Shown piece after piece: positions 49,649 to 60,572 of a DNA stretch of 64,000 nt; within the stretch, counting starts at the first letter, position 1, and each line of letters opens with the position of its first letter. The notes beneath the pieces were generated by a model. It searched no databases, was not told where the DNA came from, and saw only the letters and a program-made list of their open reading frames with translations. The stretch is from Dicaeum eximium (lineage: Eukaryota > Chordata > Aves > Passeriformes > Dicaeidae): contig VWZP01006030.1 of the NCBI GenBank assembly GCA_013396995.1, positions 681,860 to 745,859 of the forward strand, given 5' to 3'. The translations under genes were made by a program, and so were the position numbers.

Positions 49649-52507
49649 TAGTGGAGGATACTAATATTGGACTTTATTTAATGGCAAGTCAGTTGCCGAG
49701 GGGAAGCAAAAATCTGCTAAAAAGTTATAAAATATTAAAAAGAGAAACCATGTTCCAGCGAGTGTTTGTGCTGCTCTCCCACACACACTCATGTTCTACC
49801 ATGGGTCAGGACCTTGTCATCAGAATTTGAGTTGTGGTTCTGATCTCCACAGAAGAAGTGAGGTCAAACCATCCCGTGCCTGGTTGGAACTTTTAGGTCG
49901 TACAGCATCCCAGAAATGAGTTGTGAGCGTGATGGGTTATGTTGTGCATCCCCAGCAGACCAGAATTTCTCAGAATGGGGGAAAGAGCCTGGCAGAGTAA
50001 ATGAAAATGAGTTCATTGCTCAGGGAGGAGAGTTTGTGGCTGGAAATGTTTAGAAACCACTGCTGCAAACTGTCATGACTTTGCATCCTTGTCTCCAGAT
50101 AGATGCTTCCAAGGGCCACAATTAAAAGATAATCCAGTTCTTCTGACAACTTTACACTTTCTGCATGCTGTGGTGGCTGATCACTCTTGTGTTGGTGAAA
50201 CTGGTCTCTCCTCAACCTTGATCCAAGTGCTCTCTTCCATCTTCCTTTCTCAATGCACTGGAGGAATCCTGTGATGGATTGCTGCTTGCTGGGCTGTGTC
50301 TCTCTCACTCAACCTGGCAGCAGTGAAGGATGGGCAACTCCACAGGTCTGGGAAGACTGGGGTGGAATTTCTGCTCAGTCTCCTGTAAATTTGTCTTAAG
50401 TTGCTTGGGGAGGTGCCTTACCTGTAGGTCAGACTGGATCAGGCCACCACAACTGGCCAGAAGAGGACATTATTCCATCTGTGTTTTGAATTATTGCTGT
50501 GCTTTTCCCAAGTCTCTGATGGACAAGAGAGAAAGGTGGAACGAGCCACCCCTACCAAACACTGAAGCTGGGGAGTTGCCATGTGGAAAACTGATCTTAC
50601 AAGAAGAAAAACTCTATTTTAATCCAACTAAAGATGATTTTTTAAAAAGAAACCTAGTGATGGGAAAAGCAGAAAAAAAGAAAGACACAAATTGTTGATA
50701 TGATTTGCATGTTCTTCAGCAGAACAACAAAAAAAAGTTTTGGTCTTTAAAATGTTGTGCAGATGAAAACAAGATTTGCCTGTGTCAAAGAAACACTCAG
50801 TGGCACATGGGGTTAAATAAGGATTTATTTTCCTGGATGAGTGCCCAGCCCTGCTGCTGGTCATGTACCTGCATTTGCAAAGTGCTCTGTGTAAGGTGGC
50901 ACCATCAGGGGGCCTGGAGTTGATGTGTTTGGGTTCACAAAAACATGAGCAGTGCCCTGAGGAGTGTGAGACCAGTGGACATCCAGCTCTGTGTGTCTGG
51001 AGACTGGATATCAATGGGAGGAACTAAATTTGGGGTTCTATCAGTTTTTGAGACCTGAACTTTTAAGTCTCTGAAACAAAACCTGGCCTATTCCAGCACC
51101 TCTGTGGAAAGCTGAATTCTTTCTTTATATTTATTATTAATCTATTCTTGAGATCTGGAAATGGGATTTCTACCACCTCCTCAGCTGGTGGTTTTGGACA
51201 CTCATCTATTATTTCCAAGATGTTTGCCAGGATCTGAAACAGTACCCAGAACTGTCCTGTTCTTCCACATCCTAAATTGAAGTTGTAGCTACAAATTTCA
51301 AAGGTGATCATGAAGATTCTGGAAAAAAAAAATCTTAAAAAGAAAGAGTATTTTTAGAACAGCTGTGCTACAACCATTCTCTGAAAGGGGAGAATGAGGA
51401 AACATCAGTATTTTATTTCAAGTAATGAGAGTATCCCTGTTAATGATGGATAAAATATCAATTTTTTTACTTGGCTATTGGCTGTTATTTTAGTATTCAT
51501 AAAACATGGAAATATTTGCATTTCTCTTGTAATTTTTGGGCTGAATAGCAGTTTACAATCGCCAAATTAGGGCAAAGGTTTTTTTCTGTCTTCTCCTGAG
51601 AGAAATAAAACCATATTAGGAAAAACTGCAGATAGTGGTGGTTCTTCCTAGCCAAGAGCTGAAGCATTCAGCCTGATAGCTAGAGGGGTGAACTGGGCTG
51701 CAAAATGTGAGTGCAGACCTGTGCTGTGAAACCCTTTGGAGCCAGCACCATTTCAGTTTTTAGCCCTGTCTGAGCCTGGCCAGGGAAATCCCAACAGCAC
51801 CTGGCAGGTGAGGGGCACATTTTGAAACACAGCAACAGGGCAGTTGTGAATCCTGCTGTACAGAGCTCTAAATGCACCAGAAGGATGCTCAGTGTGCACC
51901 AGGAAAGAGGTCGAGTCTTGTCTGTGCTCTGGGGAGGTGATATTTGATGAAATTGCATCTGTGCTTCCTCATGTTATTTATATCCAAAGATATTGCGTTC
52001 TGATACAATCTCTGTGTTATCTCTGGTACATGCAGTCTCCCTCAGGCTTCTTGGGAAAATGAGGCATTTATGATTTCCCTGGAAAATTAGATTTTACCTA
52101 AACTGATTACAAAAAGCACTGCAAAAATCTTCACGTTTAGGGTTGCATGAATATTTCCATCCTAATTCTTTGACTGTGACATTAAACCATTCTGAATTTT
52201 TCTTCTGAGGAGAATTTTTTTCCCATCCTGATATCTGTCTGAAGACTAATACATGGCTTTTTAACTTCAGTAGAACTTGTTCATCTACTTTTGAACAGAA
52301 TGGGAGAGAAAAATAGTATTTTTGTTATTATTAAATAAGCACAAGCAAATAGATCTTGCAGCTCAGGTTATATCTTTGGTTGTACAGAGCACCACCAGCC
52401 ACAGCTTGAATATATTTAGAGGCTTTAATAATTTATAACTATTTTTAAGGTAACTTTAAGGGATAACTTAACCCTTAAAGGGTTAAACAGAATTCGTAGT
52501 ATTTAAG

Positions 52508-52574
52508 TCTGGACCAGATGACCCCACTCTGGTCCCTTCCAACCTTATCCATTCTGTGATTCTCTGATTCTGTA
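52508..52574 (+). mobile_element. CR1 LINE 3' tip, + strand
   Basis: Only the last 67 or so bases of a CR1 remain: CTGGACCAGATGACC, then GGTCCCTTCCAACC and the terminal octamer array CATTCTGTGATTCTCTGATTCTG. The octamer tail is diagnostic of CR1 3' ends. An extremely 5'-truncated insertion. Confidence 0.88.
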
Positions 52575-52673
52575 ATAATTTTTTCTTGCTTCAGACTTTG
52601 TGGTTCCTTTAAAGAAAGATTTCTTATGGCTAAAGAGGTTGTTAACTATTATTTCAAATGTGACTGCATGTGA

Positions 52674-52704
<31 letters not shown>

Positions 52705-54136
52705 CAAAACAAAACAAAAAACCAAAACACTTCTGGGTAGATATTCAGCAGTTTAGCGACTGCTTTGTATCAAAAAATGATACCCTATGTCCTGTAGGCC
52801 ACAACATGATTTCAAAGACAGTAGTTTGTGTAAAAGCAACCCAATCTTTCATTTCTGTTGAGACTATTCAGCTTTTTTTATCTGTATTAAAGTACCACCT
52901 TAGGGGAGAATCAAGAGGGGTTTGGTCCAGGAACTTCTTTTGCTAAATGCCAGAACAATAAATGGCAACAGTTTTGTTGTGGAAAAGAACTGGGGCAGAA
53001 CTTGGAAAAGAACTGTCCCTAGCTCAGTGCAGGTGATATTTTCAGCAGGAAACCTTTTGGGTTTGATCACTGGCAGGGTGCTCAGAACTGACAGAATACT
53101 TTGAAGTTACAGGATTCGTCTGGGTTTGTGTTGTTTGCTCTGTAGGAAAGGGGCCAGCCAGGAGCTCTCTCTGTCTCCACAGAAGGAGGAAAAAGTGTAT
53201 TTGGCCAGACAAGATGACTGCTACTGAAAAGAAGCGTCCATGCCAATTTGCTGTTCCTCATATTTGTTGAAATGCAAGGGAAGGAATTCTTACTTCACTT
53301 GCAAGTCACCAGCAGTGCATGAAGTCATAAAGAGGGGGGTATTTTGAGTTTTGGCAGCTGTGAATGGAGAAGGAAATTGTTTTCCAGATTTATATTATCT
53401 GTCATGGTTCCACCTTCCCATTTTTTCCTATTTAGCTCTTGTGAAGAAGGGCAGCCTTTAAAAATTAATAAGTGCAGTAATGATAAATGCAACAGTGGAC
53501 GGGAAGGGAGGGGAGATTAGATTAAAGGGAGACTTGGCAATCATACAGAAACATCCTTAAGCAAAAATTTAGAATTTTTTATGAAAGCCAGACCACTGCA
53601 TCTAAAACACTTGAAACAGAATATAGAGCCCAAGCAACTGAAAGTTAATTTTCATTTTTAATGATAACATTTCTGAAATTTACCGAGTAAACTTAAGCAA
53701 AGCACTTGCTTTTCAACAGCAGTATCTGCTTCATCCTCAGTATGTATTTGAAAACTTCTCTGTGCCTGCTAAGAGAGCTGCAGCAATGCTTGTTGCTGGC
53801 TTCCAGCTGTCCCACCCAATGTCATCAGAGCATCTTTGAGTTTTGTGAAGAAGTTCTAACTTACTTTAAAAAAAATCAGCTCCTTCTAATTTCATATTTT
53901 AAATTATTTAAAGAACTAAGGGAAAAAAGAGCATTGGAGATGTATGTTGGTAAAGCAGAGGTATGGTACAACAGCTTCTGTGGAATTCAGTAGATTTGCA
54001 TGCATAACTAGAAACATGCCTAGCAAAGTGTCTTAGCACAAGTGTTTTCTAGCACTCTGCATAGTAAAAGTAGAGCCTGGTTGCAAATTCTTACATGAAA
54101 ATGATCACCAGGTTAATTGGACAGAGGGGGAAAATA
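52575..54136. other. Non-coding DNA between two CR1 tips
   Basis: Holds an AAAAC microsatellite listed separately and otherwise AT-rich sequence with no recognised gene or transposon. Confidence 0.5.
52673..52728. repeat. (AAAAC)n pentanucleotide microsatellite
   Basis: About nine AAAAC units with slightly irregular A runs at both ends. It lies roughly 100 bp downstream of a CR1 tip but is not joined to it, and CR1 elements end in octamers rather than A-rich tails. Confidence 0.92.
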
Positions 54137-54190
54137 CAGAATAACAGAATAACAGAATGGGTGAGGTGTGACCACAGTGGGTCACCTGCT
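54137..54190 (-). mobile_element. CR1 LINE 3' tip, minus strand
   Basis: CAGAATAACAGAATAACAGAATGGGTGAGG is the reverse complement of a CR1 octamer tail (three ATTCTGTT-type units) joined to the conserved tip. It continues through ACCACAGTGGGTCACCTG. Only about 54 bp remain. Confidence 0.78.
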
Positions 54191-55130
54191 TATCTTTTCA
54201 CATTATCTTTCCACATTCACCTTCACCCCTCAGGGTTATCTTTTCCATTGGCGTCAGGAATCCCCATGAACACAGGTGCACACCTATTCCTTCATGGGGT
54301 CCAAAATAATTCCTTAATGAGAAACAAGCTAAAACCCATGACTGTAAATCTGTTGTTTCATGTAAATAACTAAGCTGAGTGTGCTGATAGTTCACATGCT
54401 CCTGTCGTGCTGCTTATACCAAATTAAATATGCTTTTGGACATCAATTAACTGCTCTGGAGTAGTTTTGCCTATTTTGAGCACTTTAATGGACACCATAT
54501 AGAGGTAGGGAACCAGCAGTGTTAGAGATTGAGAATTTGACACTGCTTTGGAAGCAGTACAGTTTATTCTTTCACTGCAACACCATGTCACTGGTGTGCC
54601 TGGGCAGAGTTTTACTCTGTAGCATTTGTCACTATGGAAGTAGGCAAAGGGTGCAGATTTTACTCCTTAGATTTAGTGGTTTAGCAGAGCAAAGGGAAAA
54701 ACTGCCTGAAGGCTGTAATGGAAGCCTTTGCTTCTCTGAAGTGCACCAGCTTGTATTAATTCAGAAACTTGTCCCATTTTTGTTAATGGAACCTGTTCTT
54801 AAAATCTGTTTTCCCAAATGCTCATCAGATACAGAGCATCACACAACAAGATCTATAATTATGGAGAGATGTCTCTTCTCCTTTATGTACTTTGTAGTTT
54901 ATTTGTGCTTTCTCCGTTACACAGAAACATATGGAGGAGAATAAATAGAAAAAAACCAAGTCATGGGGGAAGGCAGAGAGAGATTAGGAGACACGGCCAA
55001 AAGAGAGAAAGTGTTGTTTCCACTTGTGTCACTCCCATCATTACAATACATCATATCAGTTTCTAATCTGTCTCCATGTTTATAAGAGTACCACAGTCTC
55101 AGCCAGAAGATGATGGACTGAAACACAGAC
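54191..55130. other. Non-coding DNA
   Basis: The open frame at 54519-54944 (+, 141 codons) has no recognised domain or splice context. I see no transposon. Confidence 0.45.
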
Positions 55131-55184
55131 AGCACAGACAGCACTGACAGCACTTTCAGCACTGACAGCACTGACAGCACTGAC
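55131..55184. repeat. 9-bp minisatellite, six units
   Basis: Six head-to-tail units of the consensus AGCACTGAC, with the first (AGCACAGAC) and third (AGCACTTTC) diverged. Because 9 is a multiple of 3 it gives a regular VLS-type repeat on the minus strand, but nothing else supports coding. Confidence 0.92.
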
Positions 55185-55439
55185 AGCCTCCCTCCCTGCC
55201 ATGGAGGGGCTTTTTGGGGCTTGTCCCGGGTGCTGAGCGGGGCACACCGAGTGCACCAGTCTGTGCTTGGTGCAAGGGGCTTGTTGGGAGAGCTGGTTTT
55301 ACTCTGCTCCCAGGGACAGGACATTCCACAGTGCTCCAGGCTTTCAGTTTGACTGTCAGACCAACTCCGTGTGGTTACGCTCAGTTCAGTCGAAGAAAGA
55401 ACAGAGATAAGGGTTTGGGAAACTCAGAATTCTAGACTG
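55185..55439. other. Spacer between minisatellite and LTR-like unit
   Basis: About 250 bp of GC-richer sequence without an identified gene. If the adjacent LTR is longer than I mark it, part of this segment could be its U3 end. Confidence 0.4.
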
Positions 55440-55676
55440 CTGTTATGTCTTTCTGTAGGTGTTATTTATAATAGCTAGCTACTGTTTGTAACAGTTTGTC
55501 CTTCAAGGAATGATATTCCCAATTCACCAATGAAGTGAGAGATGATCTTTTGTCTCCAATTATAATTCACCTTAGCGAACTGTGTTATAAAAGGCGCGGG
55601 ATTTGTAATAAACTTCCCTTTTTGCCCTGCTGCCTTCTGAGAGTTGGAGTCTTTCTTTCTCTCACCTGGCTCAACA
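55440..55676 (+). mobile_element. LTR-like unit with TATA box and polyadenylation signal, + strand
   Basis: A compact retroviral LTR layout is visible: a possible TG start (TGTTATGTC) at 55440, a strong TATA box in GTTATAAAAGGCGCGGG near 55584-55600, and AATAAACTTCCC at about 55607-55618, only some 20 bp beyond the TATA box. A U5-like stretch follows (GCTGCCTTCTGAGAGTTGGAGTC) and ends near CTCAACA at 55676. TATA and AATAAA this close together are typical of short LTRs and unlike a host promoter. No target duplication was found for these borders, no primer-binding site follows, and the true 5' end may lie upstream. Confidence 0.58.
55585..55594 (+). promoter_or_regulatory. TATA box of the LTR-like unit
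   Basis: TTATAAAAGG followed by a short CG-containing GGCGCGGG block. A good match to a core promoter TATA element, followed by AATAAA within about 20-25 bp. Confidence 0.5.
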
Positions 55677-58600
55677 GCGGCAGCTCTGCTTCCTGAAGAC
55701 CTTGCAGAGATTTATAATGAAGGCCAGAGACTGAAAGAAGTCAGAGAGGGAAGATGAAGTATTTTTGTAGCCAAGAATTGAAACACCTGCCTGGTACTGA
55801 GTTTTCCTGGCAAGCCAGCCCTGGTTAGTACAAGGCTCTGGGAAATTAAAATAGCTCCTTATGGCTACCATGGATTTATAGCCCTCCACCAATTCTGTTT
55901 GAGGTCATAAATATCCTTGAAACGCTTTTAAGATACATACCTTGCATAAAATGGTGCAAATAATAAAATATTGCAAATATTTAGAAAAAATTGAGCTTGT
56001 TAATTTAATGACTGTGTGTCGCTGAAGGACAGTGAGAACAGAGAGGATTTAGATAGGAAGAGCTGAAGCACAGAAGCAAGTTGATTTTTTTTCAAATCTC
56101 TGTGGTGCAATACAGAAACCCTTGTAATATTGATCCATTGCTTTGTATCAGTTTAAGTGGTAGAAATGCCCCTTCTGGAAATTTATGAAAGTACTTGAGA
56201 AATATCAAGACTTAGCTGTAGGATTATTGTTCCCATTGATTATAATTTAAAGTGACTCATCTGCTTTCCTTTCTGTTAAAGCATGGGATATCTTCATTTT
56301 GTGTACAGATCCACTTCTCAGCGTGCGGCTGATGAAATGTGCACCCTTTGCCTTAAGAATAAAGGCAGCACGAAACTTTGAGCATTAGCTGCCAAAATAG
56401 CTTCTGCACCGTTGTGTTTGGGACTTGCTTTGTAGAAAATTGTTTCTTTTCACTGTAATTTTGCTGTTACAAAGAGGAAAGATAGTGGCACATTTTGCCA
56501 GAGCGGGGCAGTCCATTAGAAGTGTCTCTCTTTGATCAGAGTAAAAGCATAACTAATTGCACCTTATCTCATCACCCAGTGGATTGAGGCACTGCAGGGT
56601 GCAGTGGCCTCTGTCCTTTTGAGGTGTGGTATGGCCTGATATTGATCCTTGCACTTCTAATTGAGCAAAACCCCTTCGTTAGCAACCTGCAAAATGGAAG
56701 TGATAATTGTTACCTAGCCAGGAGCAGTGTTAGGAGTCTTAATTAGAGAATGTTTTGGTGCTCATGGGGGTAAAAAAAAAAAAAAAGGTACAAATGCTGC
56801 ATTGATTTTTCTCTTTAAGACTGTATTAATTCTGCTGTTGTAGAATTGTTCTCAGGGCTGTCATATATGAGATGAGCAATCTAAGGGGCTTTGCAATCCT
56901 AAAATCTCAACTAATATTAAGTACAAGGGTTTTTCTCACAAATATAAGGAAAATAAACTTCAGAGCCCTTCTCTGCCTTTCAACAGGATGTTCTGAAGAT
57001 AAACTATTTTAGATAGAGATGCAAAAGAAATCATAGCAACTCAATAACAGCCTCATCTTGTTGCTTAAGGATGTAACTTTGCACTTGTGAATTTTCCTGT
57101 AAGTTTGCAAGGTATACTCAAGTAAAGTGTGTCCAAGACAGACAGTGTTTCCTGCCTTTCTGACAACCTTAGATGATTCTGTCTCTGTTCTGTCTTTGTT
57201 CTTTCTGGTTTTGGTTCTTTTTTTTTTTTATTTTTTTAGAGTTTCTGTCTTTGTCAGTACTTCAGCACTTCTAGATAAATTAGATTTACCACAGCAAGTC
57301 TTCCAGTAGACTGCATGGACTCTTCTTCTAAGTGGTTTTCTCCTTATAAATATGCTCATTAAAGTACTGTAAGCTTCACAAAAAACCCCAAAACTACAGG
57401 TTGTGTGCTGCTGGTAAAACATCTCTGAGCTTGGTGTTCTTGGGGGAGTTGTCTGCTGGTCAGAAGTGCTGTAGCCCCATCTCTGCTCTGCTTTGTGCTG
57501 AGCTTTGTTAAAAATATCCTCCTTAAGGAGTGCTTTTTCCAGACTGTCATGGATTGGGAACAATAAAAAGCCCAACATACTGCCAGTGAAATTATAGCCC
57601 TGATAATATGAAGAGCTGAAATGGAAGAATCAGTGGGAATGCCTTGCTGCCCAGTCTGAGATTCCAGCACAGAGCCAGGGAAGGGCTGGCCAGTGGCCTT
57701 GGCCTGATTTGGCAGCCAACTTCAGCAGACTGTGAAGTGTGTGGTCACTTCATGCAGCAGCATGGAGGGATTTCAGAATTGTGGCTCTAGTTTCTGTTGG
57801 GAGCTGTTTAAGTGTAAGAAAAGGTAAATGAGACAAGTGCCCTCTTTGCCTTCTCTCTGCCCATCCTCTTCCCTCACTGCAGCTGAAGAAATCCAGGTGG
57901 GATTTGCTTCTGTTGCTGTGGCCTGATGTGCAGCACATGATGGTGAGGGGGCACAGCTTGAGCAGAGCCTGGCTAAGCCAAGCCAGGCTGGTGTTCAGGT
58001 AAGGAAGGGCAGGTTTCAGCTGCCAGGGGTGAGATTGCAGCTCCCTGCTGTTCCCTTCCCATCTCCATCCATAAAATACTGGATGGGCTGATTTTTCTTG
58101 CTGTTTGTCTGATAGTCTAACCATGTAATGGTTAAAGGAGACATTTCTTCTCCATCTTTACATTTAGGAACAGTTTAGTTTTGGGAATTCGTTCACTGCT
58201 GTCCATTAGTTTGTCTGCCTATGCATTGATGGGTAAGAGCATCTCCCCTGTGCCTTCTCTTACTGAAATGAAAAACTTGCAAGGACATCTTAAAGTTCAG
58301 TGAGGTGGTTATGGTTTGAATTTAGTTGTAGGCAGGCCATAATATAGTTATTATTTAATTATATAATTACCTTGCATTAACTTCAGAAACCATTAAGGAA
58401 AAAAGAAGCATGTTTAAATATTTGACCATAATTTTGACAGACTAATCCTTGCCTGGAGCAAGGGCTTCTCTTAGGTGTTCTGTCACCCTAAGATTATGCA
58501 AGCTCCTCCTTATTTTTAATTTTTCCCTTGATTAATTCTATTTTGTTTATGAATTTATTATTTGTGGCTGACTCCCCAGGATGCTAATTGCTACTGTAAA

Positions 58601-59844
58601 CTACAGATACTGCTGAGCTAATGTATTCTCAAAATATCAGGAAAATATGTACAGTTAAAAAATGAACCACTGATTTGTAATTTTCAATTCTTTCAAAAAT
58701 ATATCATAAAAATACCTTATTCTTTGGGTTTGGTTTGTATTTTTTTTTTAAATCTGAGAAAACATCCATCTCTTCTCTGTTTATATCTATGAAAGATGAG
58801 AATGGATCTGGTAAAAGAAGAGGATCCTTTTGGTATTTTGTCTTGTATTTGATATGGTTTATTTTATAGTTATTAAGAAGAGAGTATGACCTCACATATT
58901 CCAGGAAAAATTTTGAGGTTATCTAGAGTATAATATTTAGGAATTGGGTCTTGAGAAAATCATAATCTAAGTGCAAGGAATAGGAAAAAAAAGGTGACAT
59001 AAAACTTAAAAATTCTTTGCATGTTCTTTTCATTGCTGACTTTTTCCTACTGAAGAAAAAGTGAGATGATCAGTGGAGTGCACATCAGCTCCAAAAAACA
59101 CAAGTGAAGGTAGCAGTCCTTTCACAGGGAGAGTTATTCTGTTGGGTAGTGTGATGATCTGGATGAGGATCAGAAGAAGTTTTTGTTGCTGCATTGATCT
59201 TGCAGACCAAGTCTGGCAGCCAGAGCAGTTCCCCAAGCTGAGGTTGACTTTTGGTGGAGGTCTCTGTGTGGACACCCAGGTGTTGTGAAACTTTCAAATG
59301 GCCTGAGGCAAATCAGTTTAATCACCTGGATTCAAATTTTTTATCTTATCAAATGTATGCATGTTTGTATTTCTCATCTGTTATAAGATCTCTTGGGGAC
59401 CTCTCCTTTCCTGCTAAATGTCAGAGAAATTTTTATAGTCACTGTTTTTCACTATTTCTAATCGGTTTTGAGTGGTGTCTCCTTTTCCTACATCAGGATG
59501 GATTTTGTCTCCTTTCTCCACCTTTCCCCAAAATAATGACTTGTCTTTTATCCCACCCTCAAAGAGAGCCTTATCTTCATCCCCTGGGCAATACTGAGAT
59601 TTTATTTCCTTCTTTCTTGTGGCTGGACAGTGGATTGCTGTGTGGCAGTGAGAGGTGCTCTGTAGTAGCCTTTCCCCTTCTTCAGTTTTTATTAAATACC
59701 TTCATTAGCACATCTCTGCCTTCAGGCTGCTTCTTCTTATTGGAAGAAATTAGTGAAGAAACTGCTGGTAATACTTTCGATGTCAGATTATCTCAAATAT
59801 TTAGACACACTTGTCTTCAATATTTGACTCTTTTCTTTATGTGA
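55677..59844. other. Unique non-coding DNA
   Basis: No gene is recognised. An A14 run lies at 56773-56786. The segment 56220-56600 lacks low-complexity runs and reads like conserved non-coding DNA, by impression only. The long open frame 59251-59844 (+, 197 codons) is cysteine-, leucine- and phenylalanine-rich, has no domain I recognise and stops just where a CR1 begins; I do not call it a gene. Confidence 0.5.
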
Positions 59845-60027
59845 ACATTGGAGATCTCATTGCTCTTTGCAGCTCCCTGACAGGAGTTGTAGCCAGGTTG
59901 GGATCAGCCTCTTCTCCCAGGCAACCAGCAACAGGACAAGAGGAGATGGCCTCAAGTTGCAGCAGGGGAGATCCAGGTTGGAAATCAGGAAGAATTTGTT
60001 GACTGAAAGGTTTGTGAGGCTTTGGAA
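59845..60027 (+). mobile_element. CR1 LINE, left half, + strand (split by an LTR)
   Basis: This resembles the C-terminal ORF2 region of a different CR1 subfamily from the copies at 7668, 10526 and 46509. Blocks seen are CATTGCTCTTTGCAGCTCCC, TCTTCTCCCAGGCAACCAGC and GAGATGGCCTCAAGTTGCAG. A + frame shows NRTRGDGLKLQQ-like residues of the ORF2 end. The element breaks off at TTTGGAA (60021-60027), where an LTR has inserted, and resumes at 60403. Confidence 0.88.
60022..60027 (+). repeat. 6-bp target-site duplication, left copy (TTGGAA)
   Basis: Part of the CR1 sequence, duplicated at 60403-60408 on the other side of the LTR. Confidence 0.8.
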
Positions 60028-60402
60028 TATTACAATTGCTTCTTGTGTGGGGTGATGAATCAGGACTCTTTGACTCCAGTATCAGAAGGCTTATATTATT
60101 TATTAAAATGACTCCATTGTTCAGAAGGCTTTTGGGCTATAGGTGCCCATGCTCAGAGCTACACGTTTTCTCCTTCATGGTTAGCACAAGACTCTTGGAA
60201 TGCTTAAAATTCCAAGGTAAGAATTGTTTTCCTCATAGGTTAAGAAAGAGAGAGAGTTCTCATCTCCTCTCTGGGAGACAGAAGCTATGTCCTTGAACAC
60301 ACAGATTTGTTTTTACAGAAATCTGCTCAGAAGTGAACTTTCCCATGGAAGGAAAAAACTCAGCAAGTTTCCATCTAAGAAACTTATAAAATGTCTGTGA
60401 CA
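60028..60402 (-). mobile_element. Solo LTR of an endogenous retrovirus, minus strand, 375 bp
   Basis: A reverse-oriented copy of the LTR at 15435-15830. It reads TATTACAATTGC... on the + strand and ends ...ATGTCTGTGACA. Its polyadenylation signal is on the minus strand (TTTATT at 60099-60104). It is about 20 bp shorter than the other copy, mainly through a deletion near 60280-60290. It interrupts a CR1 and is bounded by exact TTGGAA duplications. Like its partner, it starts TG and ends ATA on its own strand. The shared minus-to-plus open frame with the 15-kb copy (containing STRLLECL) is an LTR by-product. Confidence 0.85.
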
Positions 60403-60408
60403 TTGGAA
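60403..60408 (+). repeat. 6-bp target-site duplication, right copy (TTGGAA)
   Basis: Exact partner of 60022-60027. It marks where the CR1 sequence resumes. Confidence 0.8.
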
Positions 60409-60572
60409 GGTTCTGCCCAGAGGTGGTGTCACCATCCCTGGAGGCGTTCAGGGAACAACGGGACGTGGCACTCCGTGCTGTGGTTTAGTTGACAGGGTTG
60501 TTTTTGGTCAAAAGTTGGACTCAGTGATCTTGGAGGTCTTTTTCAACCTTAATGATTCTGTGATTCTACTGA
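60403..60572 (+). mobile_element. CR1 LINE, right half, + strand
   Basis: Continues the CR1 broken at 60027: TTCTGCCCAGAGGTGGTGTC, ACCATCCCTGGAGGCGTTCAG, GTGGTTTAGTTGACAGGG, GGTCAAAAGTTGGACTCAG and the 3' tip GGTCTTTTTCAACCTTAATGATTCTGTGATTCTACTGATT. The GGTTTAGTTGAC block is absent from the other CR1 copies in this window and marks a second subfamily. Confidence 0.9.

Larger units (their letters stand above)
46915..52507. other. Unique non-coding DNA with local repeats
   Basis: No gene is recognised. A G/T-only tract runs at 49421-49484 and a 52-bp tandem duplication lies at 49545-49648. The segment 48400-48680, with TAATTA cores and few low-complexity runs, reads like conserved non-coding DNA, but this is an impression only. 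The open frames at 50330-50698 (plus, 122 codons) and 50628-51014 (minus, 128 codons) overlap at their ends and show no domain. Confidence 0.5.

Noticed and set aside
55208..55230. TTGGGGCTTGTCCCGGG resembles a proline-tRNA primer-binding site
   Set aside because: No LTR end precedes it; the bases upstream are a minisatellite and host-like sequence. The match is imperfect.
59251..59844. The longest open frame in the window, 197 codons
   Set aside because: No recognisable domain, no promoter or splice signals, and composition as expected from a T-rich strand. A database search or RNA evidence would be needed to revive it.
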